DNA from: Prevotella sp. CAG:485
Lineage (GTDB): Bacteria > Bacteroidota > Bacteroidia > Bacteroidales > Muribaculaceae
Direction of reading: 5' to 3'
Assembly: GCA_000437495.1 (NCBI GenBank)
Contig: FR897848.1
Location: 1 to 16,010, forward strand
Length of the DNA: 16,010 nucleotides
Each line of letters starts with the position of its first letter. Position 1 is the stretch's first letter. The notes under the pieces are model-generated. The model made no database searches and had not been told where the DNA came from. It saw nothing but the letters and a program-made list of their open reading frames with translations. Both the position numbers and the translations under genes were made by a program. Of this stretch, positions 8,075 to 13,831 are shown in pieces.

Positions 8075-8106
8075 GACCCCGTGATACAAAAATGTTAACG
8101 CTGGGG
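8075..8106 (+). repeat. Extra truncated terminal tip of the same element family
   Basis: Bases 8075-8106 repeat the terminal motif (GACCCC, then ACAAAAATGTTAACGCTGGGG) and are preceded by TTA (8072-8074), like the left side of a further insertion. The tip then runs directly into the truncated transposase at about 8107 with no arm. This suggests another insertion followed by a deletion that removed its body and the transposase N-terminus. Recombination between two IS copies is the alternative. Confidence 0.6.
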
Positions 8107-8328
8107 CGATTGACTCGAACGGATATCCGCTGAAGATCCTTGTAACGACCGCTAATGTCGATGATTACAAAGCCTCGGAACCCTTGCTTGTAAACACGTT
8201 GAATCACTTCCTTATGGTGGGCATATTCAAGGCTGACAAAGGATATCGTTCCGGTTTTACTGAGTTACTCAAGAATTGTCTGCATGTCAATCCCGAGTGT
8301 GTCAAGTCAAATGTCGGCACCTCTGACT

Positions 8329-8331
8329 TTA
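8329..8331. repeat. Left target-site duplication TTA of the inner element
   Basis: TTA lies just before GACCCC (8332) and is repeated at 8723-8725 just after the right terminus GGGGTT. Removing one copy plus the insert restores the transposase reading frame, which is strong support for these exact boundaries. Confidence 0.85.
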
Positions 8332-8722
8332 GACCCCATTCCACAAAAAATGTTAACGTCGGGGGCGCAGGACTGAGGTGATTTTTGCAAGTTAAGGAGG
8401 GAGCAGAGCGAGCTATGTAACCGACGAACCTTAGCAAAAAACGCCCAACCCTGGGAGACCAGAGTAACTTCAGCCTTGTGTTTTGGTGCCATGATTAAAA
8501 TTTATTTTAAGGTCTGGTTAAGCTCTCTTTTGATGTTATTGTTAAAAGTTCTGTTCTTTGCAGAGCCTTACGCATATTAGTTTTTATTTCTACGGTTGAC
8601 TTCCGGCGCTTTCAGCCAAGTTTCATTGGTCATGATGCCCGCATCACTCTCGCTTCAACTTGCTGAAATCACTCGAAATTCAACCGCCCCGGCATTAACA
8701 TTTTTTTTTGTTGAATGGGGTT
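8332..8722 (+). mobile_element. MITE-like 391-bp non-coding insertion inside the transposase
   Basis: The element begins GACCCCATTCC and ends in the inverse, GAATGGGGTT. It has an inverted arm at each end (B, 8332 to about 8475; C, about 8600-8722) that matches the outer element's arms, around an AT-rich centre with no coding capacity. It is flanked by TTA duplications (8329-8331 and 8723-8725). It thus looks like an IS derivative that kept both ends and lost the transposase gene, mobilised in trans by a related transposase. The terminal bases differ at one position between the ends. Confidence 0.88.
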
Positions 8723-8725
8723 TTA
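8723..8725. repeat. Right target-site duplication TTA of the inner element
   Basis: Matches TTA at 8329-8331. The transposase frame continues from base 8726 after this copy is removed with the insert. Confidence 0.85.
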
Positions 8726-8947
8726 TTTCGATGAAGGGCAGATGGGTGGTGGAAAGGATATTCTCGTGGCTTGGAAACTACCGCAGGCTTGCCCGCAATT
8801 ATGAGCAATACATCAGGACTGCGGGAGACATGGCGGTTATTGCCTGCTCTATTTTTATGCTCAGGTATTTCAGATTAAACGAGTCTGACGGCATTAATTC
8901 AATGCCGTCAGAGCACCTGTGCCAAAATATGCCAATATTCGGCCACA

Positions 8948-9096
8948 GTATTTGAAATTACCATCGCCCCGGCCGCATTCCGGCGCTTTTCGCCAAGTCT
9001 CATCGGTCATGATGCTCGCATCACTCCCTCTTCAACTTGCAAAAATCGCTCGGAATGCGACCGCTCCAGCGTTAACAATTTTTGTTTCATGGGGTC
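8948..9096 (-). repeat. Right inverted-repeat arm D of the outer element
   Basis: An arm of about 149 bp, the imperfect reverse complement of arm A. It carries the equivalent hairpin with a different stem: TGATG (9010-9014), CTCG loop, CATCA (9019-9023). The last codons of the transposase remnant overlap its inner edge. The right terminus GGGGTC ends at 9096. Confidence 0.8.
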
Positions 9097-9099
9097 TAA
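9097..9099. repeat. Right target-site duplication TAA of the outer element
   Basis: Matches TAA at 7802-7804. It lies 14 bases from the end of the aquaporin gene. Confidence 0.75.
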
Positions 9100-9113
9100 A
9101 CCCTGTTATTGCT

Positions 9114-9902
9114 TTATGATATATTTACTTGGTCAGTGCCAACTTCTTCGGGCACTACCCTCTGGCTGACACTCTTCCAGCAGAAAGCTGCGAAGGCGGC
9201 GCCGAGCATCGGGCCTACAATCATAATCCAGAAGTCAGCCCAGGCTGTGTTGCCGGCAAAGAGCGCCGGACCGAAACTGCGTGCCGGGTTTACCGAGCAA
9301 TTGTCGATGGGTATGCCCACAATGTTCACCAGTCCGAGGCCGAGACCGATGGCGACACCTGCCAGAGCGCTGGTGCCCCATTTGCTTGTGGAGCCAAGCA
9401 CAATGAACACAAAGAAGAAGGTGAGGAGGAACTCGGTGAGCAGTGCCGTTGACCAAATCACGCCCGCCTGAGGCACGTTGGTGGCCAGATAGCTGACCTT
9501 GTCGGTGGTGCCGACGCCGTTGGTAATGCCGCCGAACTCAAAGACATTCTCCGGCACAGGCACGTTGTTGGTGATGTAAGCCAGATTGCCGAAATCCTGG
9601 AATGCCATCAGCCACCACAGGAAAGCTGCGCCCACAGCTGCGCCAAGAAGTTGGGCTATCACATAACCCAAAAAGTCTTTACCCTTGAAATTGGGGTCGG
9701 TGAGATATACGGCAAAGGAAACTGCCGGGTTCACATGACAACCGGAGATTTTGCCGATTGCATAGACAAGGCACACAAGGACCAGTCCGAAACACAGACC
9801 GATGCCCAGAGTGCCGATTTTAGGACCCGCAAGCACAGCGCTGCCGCAGGCTAACAGCACTAAGAACATAGTGCCGAAAAATTCAGCTAAGTATTTTCTC
9901 AT
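9114..9902 (-). CDS. Aquaporin/MIP family channel
   Basis: A 262-residue inner-membrane channel with six helices and the two half-helix signatures, NPA at 58-60 (CHVNPAVSF) and NPA at 205-207 (CSVNPARSF). Loop C (about 102-147) is longer than in AqpZ. By alignment to AqpZ, the aromatic/arginine filter would be Tyr47, Asn193, Cys202 and Arg208, in place of the Phe-His-Thr-Arg of water channels or the Trp-Gly-Phe-Arg of GlpF. Water, glycerol or another small neutral solute are therefore all possible, and no symbol is assigned. The ATG at 9902 is the natural start, before RKYLAEFFGT. The IS5-like element has inserted 14 bases after its stop codon and separates it from the hairpin at 7723-7791. 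It is divergent from fprA. Confidence 0.93.
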   Translation of the reverse strand: MRKYLAEFFGTMFLVLLACGSAVLAGPKIGTLGIGLCFGLVLVCLVYAIGKISGCHVNPAVSFAVYLTDPNFKGKDFLGYVIAQLLGAAVGAAFLWWLMAFQDFGNLAYITNNVPVPENVFEFGGITNGVGTTDKVSYLATNVPQAGVIWSTALLTEFLLTFFFVFIVLGSTSKWGTSALAGVAIGLGLGLVNIVGIPIDNCSVNPARSFGPALFAGNTAWADFWIMIVGPMLGAAFAAFCWKSVSQRVVPEEVGTDQVNIS

Positions 9903-10095
9903 AACATTTTGAGTTAAGTGATTTTCTCTTTTTTAACAATTAAATGATTGATAGGGTTGAGCCGGATGTGCCGATTGTCAAAAAAAGTTAAGAGAAAAGA
10001 GCCTGAAAATAACAGCCAAAGGGTCGGACACAATGGAGCTGTTGAAAATATGTCTTGATTCCGGATTCAAATTTTGTGCTTCAGCGGGAAGGCGG

Positions 10096-10127
10096 TTTGT
10101 AAGGCTTGGAGAAAAATGTTAATTTTG
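10096..10127 (+). promoter_or_regulatory. fprA promoter (TTTG, 20 bases, TAATTTTG)
   Basis: TTTG at 10096-10099 and TAATTTTG at 10120-10127, separated by exactly 20 bases, match both elements of the Bacteroidetes sigma-ABfr consensus. This is the best promoter in the window. The transcript would start near 10132 and leave a leader of about 16 bases before the ATG at 10148, which excludes an in-frame ATG at 10106 as the start. Confidence 0.75.
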
Positions 10128-10147
10128 CGCCTCTAAAACTAAAAACC

Positions 10148-11326
10148 ATGAACATCAACCTCATAGCACCCGGTGTTTCGTATGTTGGCGTTGACGACCG
10201 CCGTAAGATTCTGTTTGAAAACTTGTGGCCGATACCGCGCGGCGTGAGCTATAACTCATACCTTGTGGAAGGAACGGAGGCCACAGCGCTCATCGACTCT
10301 GTTGAGGTAACGGAAATTGGCGATTTGGTTAAACACATTAGCCAGAACAGCGCCTCAGGAGCGTTGCATTATCTTGTGGTAAACCACATGGAGCCGGACC
10401 ACAGCGGCGGCATACCCGAGCTGCTGCGCATTTATCCGGAGCTGAAAATTGTGGGCAACAACAAGACTCTGGAGATGTGTCAGGGGTTCTATGGCGTGCC
10501 TGCCGATCGGATGATGGAGATTAAAGATGGTCAGATTCTGGATTTGGGCGGCAAGACACTGCAGTTCTTCATGACCCCTATGGTGCATTGGCCTGAGACG
10601 ATGATGACATGGCTTGAGGCCGACGGAATTCTCTTTTCGGGTGATGCCTTTGGCGGCTTCGGCGCTCTCAACGGCAATCCTCTCGATGAGAATCAGGATG
10701 TGTCTCCCTTCTTTGAGGAAATATACCGCTATTATGCCTGCATAGTGGCTAAATATGGGCGCTTTGTGCAGAACGCGCTGAAAAAGGTGGGCAATCTGTC
10801 AATCACCACTATCTGCCCCACACACTGCCTGATATGGCGCAAGCATCTCAAAGAGGTTGTTGACCTTTACAGCCGTCTGAGCTCATGGACACCGGAGAAA
10901 GGCACTGTGATAGTTTATGGCACAATGTACGGAAACACGTCTTCCATGGCCGAGTATTTAGGCAATAAGGTGGCAGAACTCACCGGCGCGCCGGTGAAAA
11001 TTCATGCCGCAAGTTATGAGACAATGGCCGACATTCTGGCCGACTGTGTGCGCTATGAGAATATCATAATCGGCACACCGACCTATTCCATGGAGCTTTT
11101 CCCGGTCATTGAGGCTCTGATGCGTGCCCTTACGGTGCGTGAAATCAAAAACAAGAAGCTCTGCGTGTTCAGCTCCTACACATGGGCTCCCGGAGCGGCG
11201 ATGCGCCGTTTCGACTATTACGCTGAGCAGATGAAAATGCCAATATTGGCTCGCGCTGAGATGATGCAGCACAGACTCGACGACTGCAAACAGCAACTCG
11301 ATGCCATTGCTCAGGCGCTTGTCTGA
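10148..11326 (+). CDS. fprA: A-type flavoprotein (flavodiiron O2/NO reductase)
   Basis: A 392-residue soluble flavodiiron protein that reduces oxygen to water and/or NO to N2O, protecting anaerobes. The N-terminal metallo-beta-lactamase-like domain has all diiron ligands in place: His80, Glu82, Asp84 in NHMEPDHSG, His147, Asp166 in SGDAFG and His226 in CPTHCLIW. The flavodoxin-like FMN domain starts near 253 with VIVYGTMYGNTSSMAEY. No C-terminal rubredoxin or flavin reductase domain is fused, so an external rubredoxin or reductase must supply electrons. The start at 10148 is chosen because the promoter -7 box covers the sequence just after the upstream ATG at 10106. The glycosylase-like gene follows after 29 bases and is probably cotranscribed. 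Confidence 0.95.
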   Translation: MNINLIAPGVSYVGVDDRRKILFENLWPIPRGVSYNSYLVEGTEATALIDSVEVTEIGDLVKHISQNSASGALHYLVVNHMEPDHSGGIPELLRIYPELKIVGNNKTLEMCQGFYGVPADRMMEIKDGQILDLGGKTLQFFMTPMVHWPETMMTWLEADGILFSGDAFGGFGALNGNPLDENQDVSPFFEEIYRYYACIVAKYGRFVQNALKKVGNLSITTICPTHCLIWRKHLKEVVDLYSRLSSWTPEKGTVIVYGTMYGNTSSMAEYLGNKVAELTGAPVKIHAASYETMADILADCVRYENIIIGTPTYSMELFPVIEALMRALTVREIKNKKLCVFSSYTWAPGAAMRRFDYYAEQMKMPILARAEMMQHRLDDCKQQLDAIAQALV

Positions 11327-11355
11327 TTAGCGTGTCTGATTAACTGTCTGAGAGG

Positions 11356-11964
11356 ATGAATCAACAGGCATCTGACTCCGCCTCAGAGGCGCATCCCTTT
11401 GAGCCTTTTGTGCCACAAGGAGCAAGAATGCTCATTTGCGGCACTTTCCCTCCGCCAAAACGTCGTTGGAGCATGGATTTCTATTACCCGAATTACATCA
11501 ACGATATGTGGCGGGTTTTCGGGCTTATCTTCTTCGGCGACAAGGATTATCTGGTGGATGTGCCTAACCGCACTTTCCGTCTGCCCGAGATAATACGTCT
11601 GCTGCAGGAACAGGGAGTGGCCATGAGCGATACCGGCGGCGAAGTGGAACGGCTGCGAGGCAATGCCTCCGACAAATATCTCAACATAAAGCAGCCCTTT
11701 GACCTGGCCGGTTTGCTGCAGCGGATGCCGGATTGCAAAGACATTGTTACCACAGGCGAAAAAGCCGCCTCGGTGGTGGCGGCTCTTACCAAATCTGCTC
11801 TGCCCGCAGTGGGCGAGTTCGTAGAAGTTGACGTTGACATGGCCGACGGCTCGGTGCGTCATTTGCGCCACTGGCGAATGCCGTCGACATCGCGCGCTTA
11901 TCCCATGCCGTTAGCCAAAAAGGCTGAGCTTTACAGCCGCCTTTTCAGCCGGAATCAAGCCTGA
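11356..11964 (+). CDS. Uracil-DNA glycosylase superfamily protein
   Basis: A 202-residue soluble protein that I place in the uracil-DNA glycosylase superfamily, most like the hypoxanthine-DNA glycosylase (family 6) branch. Supporting motifs are CGTFPPP (28-34), comparable to GSFPG; YPNYINDMWRVFG (44-56), comparable to the YxHPRNxFW segment with Asn49 in the position of the conserved Asn; and MPSTSRAY (175-182), comparable to LPSTSPAN. It would remove deaminated bases from DNA. Bacteroidales commonly encode a protein opening HPFEPF(V/I)P that is annotated this way. The GAGAGG just before the ATG touches the start codon, too close for a good Shine-Dalgarno. It is second in the fprA operon and overlaps the end of the convergent channel gene by 10 bases. 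Substrate and activity are inferred. Confidence 0.72.
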   Translation: MNQQASDSASEAHPFEPFVPQGARMLICGTFPPPKRRWSMDFYYPNYINDMWRVFGLIFFGDKDYLVDVPNRTFRLPEIIRLLQEQGVAMSDTGGEVERLRGNASDKYLNIKQPFDLAGLLQRMPDCKDIVTTGEKAASVVAALTKSALPAVGEFVEVDVDMADGSVRHLRHWRMPSTSRAYPMPLAKKAELYSRLFSRNQA

Positions 11965-12953
11965 GAAGCGTCTAAAAGAGTCTTTGCCTCTTTGGTGGCC
12001 GAATGGTTGGCGCTGAAGTTGTTGAGGAAGAGAATGACGCGCGTGGCCACCTCCGAAGAGTCTTTGATGAAGTGATAAAGCTCAACCACCGGACGCAGGA
12101 AGGGTTCATCTTCGGCCTGTTCGGGCGTTGAGTAGGTGGTCATGGCCTGAGCAAGCTTATGTTCGGCATCGTCAATGCTGATTCCCTGTTTGTGGCTGAC
12201 CATATCGAGCAAATGATGCAGATTGTCGGACGAAGAGAAGAGCTGCACATTGCTCACAAAGGCAAAACAGTCTTCCAGCAACTGCTCCCACAGCGTCAGG
12301 TCGATACGCTGCTGCAGGCTGTCGAGATTCAGCGACACATGGCCGGCACATTGCAACAGACCCTCAACGGCCGGTCGGTGAGCATAATCCACGGGTAGGT
12401 ACGACGGTTTGAAAAGGTCGCGCATATCGGAGAACGTGAAATTGGCGTTGAACTCGAGGATGTTCGTCTTGCGCTTGTCGGCCGGAGTGGTAACAGCCCA
12501 GCACCAAGCCAGAAAGAGGTTCATTTTATGGAGCAGCACAGGAATGTTTTTCAGCAGTTTGTCGCTTTCCAGCGCCTCATGAACCCTGCGTTGCTTTTCC
12601 TTTTCAGAAATAACGTCGATTTCCGACTTCATAGAACCCACGGCGTTCAGGAAGAATCCAATGGTGAGCATTCCGCACATCACCTCAATAGCCGTGAGTG
12701 CCTGAGCACCCCCGTGAGCCGGCGTATAGTCGCCGAAACCCAATGTGGTAATGGTTACGATGCTGTAATAGAGCCACGAGCCGTAAGTGGTTCCGCCACC
12801 GTCGGGGATACGGAACTGCCAGTCGGGCAAGAGCTGATAAAAGAAAGCGAACAGAGGCATCAGTGCCAAATAGATGCATATCCACACCAAAGGACGCACG
12901 TTGCTGACAACGTGGAAGAAGTGACGACTACGGTCGGAGAATGACATTTTCAT
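11955..12953 (-). CDS. Two-helix potassium channel with large cytoplasmic domain
   Basis: A 332-residue inner-membrane ion channel. TM1 is about 20-41, the pore helix about 58-68, the selectivity filter TTLGFGD 69-75 and TM2 about 85-106, which is the KcsA-type pore unit without a voltage sensor. The filter is TLGFG in place of the usual TVGYG but should still bind K+. The remaining ~225 residues are mostly helical and do not show an RCK Rossmann (GxGxxG) or cyclic-nucleotide motif, so the gating signal is unknown. Its stop overlaps the convergent glycosylase gene by 10 bases. ATG at 12953 is used; a second ATG two codons on is equally possible. Confidence 0.87.
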   Translation of the reverse strand: MKMSFSDRSRHFFHVVSNVRPLVWICIYLALMPLFAFFYQLLPDWQFRIPDGGGTTYGSWLYYSIVTITTLGFGDYTPAHGGAQALTAIEVMCGMLTIGFFLNAVGSMKSEIDVISEKEKQRRVHEALESDKLLKNIPVLLHKMNLFLAWCWAVTTPADKRKTNILEFNANFTFSDMRDLFKPSYLPVDYAHRPAVEGLLQCAGHVSLNLDSLQQRIDLTLWEQLLEDCFAFVSNVQLFSSSDNLHHLLDMVSHKQGISIDDAEHKLAQAMTTYSTPEQAEDEPFLRPVVELYHFIKDSSEVATRVILFLNNFSANHSATKEAKTLLDASQA

Positions 12954-12991
12954 TGCTGTGTATGTTTTTCACTGTTATTAACACACAGCAA
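12953..12991. promoter_or_regulatory. 9-bp inverted repeat at the channel gene start
   Basis: TTGCTGTGT (12953-12961) and ACACAGCAA (12983-12991) are exact inverted copies separated by 21 bases, overlapping the channel start codon by one base. It could be an operator or a leader hairpin that hides the start. No recognised TAnnTTTG box is present in this leader. Confidence 0.35.
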
Positions 12992-13017
12992 AGCCTTAGG
13001 GTTGCGTCCTTTCGCGG

Positions 13018-13047
13018 AAAAAGCCCCGTGAGCTGAAGACTCAGCTC
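13018..13047 (-). terminator. Probable terminator of the thioesterase gene
   Basis: On the minus strand GAGCTGA (13047-13041, containing the stop codon TGA) and TCAGCTC (13036-13030) pair perfectly around a 4-base loop. CACGGGGC and five T residues (13022-13018) follow. The 7-8 base gap between stem and T-tract is longer than ideal. Confidence 0.45.
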
Positions 13048-13766
13048 CTTGGCGCAAAAATCATTTTGGCACCCAGTGCGGCTGCCCGGTCGGTAGTAAT
13101 GCCCATGTCGTATTCATCGCCTCGGCTGCATACCTCAATGCGACCCGTTTCGCCGTAATAGCACTCATGAGCGAATGCTATCTCAAAGCGCCGCAGATAG
13201 TTACGGTCGAAGTAATCCATGCTGAAGCGGTTGAGCAGCAGCTGGATATAGCGCAGCGTGTTGACGTGGCGGTAGAAGTCGATGTCGGAATAGACAAACC
13301 TGTATTCCGTTACCTCGGCACCCTCGAGCGGGCGATGGCGGCTCTGACGGGCTATGGGACACGGACGGTCGCTCACCAGCCCGTAGGGTATGTTGAGGTG
13401 TTCCAGACCGGCGTTGGTGTGCTTTTCCAAATCCATCACCATCCACACAGAGCGGGCATAGCCCATGGTGTTACCCTCTTTGTCGGTAATCTCGAAGCAG
13501 CGTTCCGAGAAATGGCGGTTCCAGCCTTCCACCCACGTTATAATGGAGTAATCTTCCAGCGCTTTCGGATAGCGTTGCATCTCAATGGTGAGGCGAGCCA
13601 GCACCCACCCGCTTCCCGGCATTGCGCCGTTGCCTATGCCCAGACTGTCGGCATGAGCGGTGGCTGTCTCTATGATATGGCTTGCCAGCGACAGCAGCGA
13701 TAACTCGCGCTGAGCGTCACATTCGGCGGCTGTGCATTGGAATTTTACAATGAGTTCTTTTTCCAT
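13041..13766 (-). CDS. Acyl-ACP thioesterase (double hotdog)
   Basis: A 241-residue cytoplasmic acyl-ACP thioesterase of the PF01643 type, which releases free fatty acids from acyl carrier protein. The N-terminal hotdog (about 1-120) includes GSGWVLARLTIEM and WVEGWNRHFSER. The second hotdog (about 150-241) includes SDIDFYRHVN. Compared with the D-x-N-x-H catalytic motif of plant FatB and relatives, Asp163 and His167 are kept but the Asn is Tyr165; the downstream catalytic Glu appears as Glu201, exactly 34 residues after the His as in FatB. A TAACTTTG box ends 4 bases before the ATG, so the mRNA may be leaderless. It is divergent from fumarase. Confidence 0.88.
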   Translation of the reverse strand: MEKELIVKFQCTAAECDAQRELSLLSLASHIIETATAHADSLGIGNGAMPGSGWVLARLTIEMQRYPKALEDYSIITWVEGWNRHFSERCFEITDKEGNTMGYARSVWMVMDLEKHTNAGLEHLNIPYGLVSDRPCPIARQSRHRPLEGAEVTEYRFVYSDIDFYRHVNTLRYIQLLLNRFSMDYFDRNYLRRFEIAFAHECYYGETGRIEVCSRGDEYDMGITTDRAAALGAKMIFAPRS

Positions 13767-13770
13767 GATG

Positions 13771-13778
13771 CAAAGTTA
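13771..13778 (-). promoter_or_regulatory. -7 box TAACTTTG of the thioesterase
   Basis: The minus-strand TAACTTTG is followed by CATC and the ATG at 13766, the same spacing and bases as in front of the alpha/beta hydrolase at 7296. It predicts transcription starting at or beside the start codon. Confidence 0.55.
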
Positions 13779-13789
13779 ATATTTTTTTA

Positions 13790-13797
13790 TAATTTTG
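13790..13797 (+). promoter_or_regulatory. -7 box TAATTTTG of fumarase
   Basis: TAATTTTG matches TAnnTTTG and lies 34 bases before the fumarase ATG at 13832, giving a leader of about 30 bases. A TTTG -33 element is not present at the expected place, which falls on the thioesterase start. The two divergent -7 boxes are only 11 bases apart, so the promoters overlap and may compete. Confidence 0.5.
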
Positions 13798-13831
13798 CAG
13801 TCTGAAAACACTCAACCAACCACAATAGATT

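Larger units (their letters stand above)
8109..8955 (+). pseudogene. IS5-family transposase, truncated and split by an insertion
   Basis: Two pieces of one frame are visible. The first (8109-8331) encodes IDSNGYPLKILVTTANVDDY and KADKGYRSG, which carries the second catalytic Asp of the DDE triad. The second (8726-8953, stop TGA or equivalent ending at 8955) encodes MKGRWVVERIFSWLGNY and RRLARNYEQY, the C-terminal block with the catalytic Glu and the Y-R-E region. Deleting 8332-8725 joins them in frame as ...SDF-I-SMKGRW..., 150 residues in all. The N-terminal half with the first Asp is absent. The RWVVERxFxWL and ADKGY motifs resemble the IS427-like group of IS5. Short open frames starting at 8184 and 8596 are parts of this remnant. 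Confidence 0.88.
7805..9096 (+). mobile_element. Degenerate IS5-family element, 1292 bp, with nested insert
   Basis: The element runs from GACCCC (7805) to GGGGTC (9096) and is flanked by TAA duplications. Its two ends are long imperfect inverted repeats of about 146-149 bp (7805-7950 and 8948-9096). Both share the terminal GACCCCATGAAACAAAAA tract, the core TTTTTGCAAGTTGA, the GACTTGGC segment and, at the inner edge, GTAATTTCAA. Between them is a broken transposase whose N-terminal half, including the first catalytic Asp, is missing. A 391-bp MITE-like copy of the same family is inserted in the remaining half. It is therefore immobile by itself, though its ends could still respond to a complete relative elsewhere in the genome. 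Confidence 0.85.

Noticed and set aside
8204..8492. Minus-strand open frames across the mobile-element arms
   Set aside because: They read through inverted-repeat arms and antisense transposase sequence and have no domain features.
7805..9096. CRISPR array or phage-related repeats suggested by the repeated ~120-150 bp blocks
   Set aside because: The blocks are inverted arms in two orientations with target-site duplications and a transposase between them; there are no regularly spaced repeats.
9974..10010. Possible aquaporin promoter (TAACTTTT on the minus strand)
   Set aside because: The last base of the consensus is wrong and the nearest TTTG is about 26 bases away, outside the normal spacing.
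10106..10147. An upstream in-frame ATG that would lengthen FprA by 14 residues
   Set aside because: The -7 box at 10120-10127 lies after this ATG, so the transcript would not include it, and the family N-terminus matches the start at 10148.
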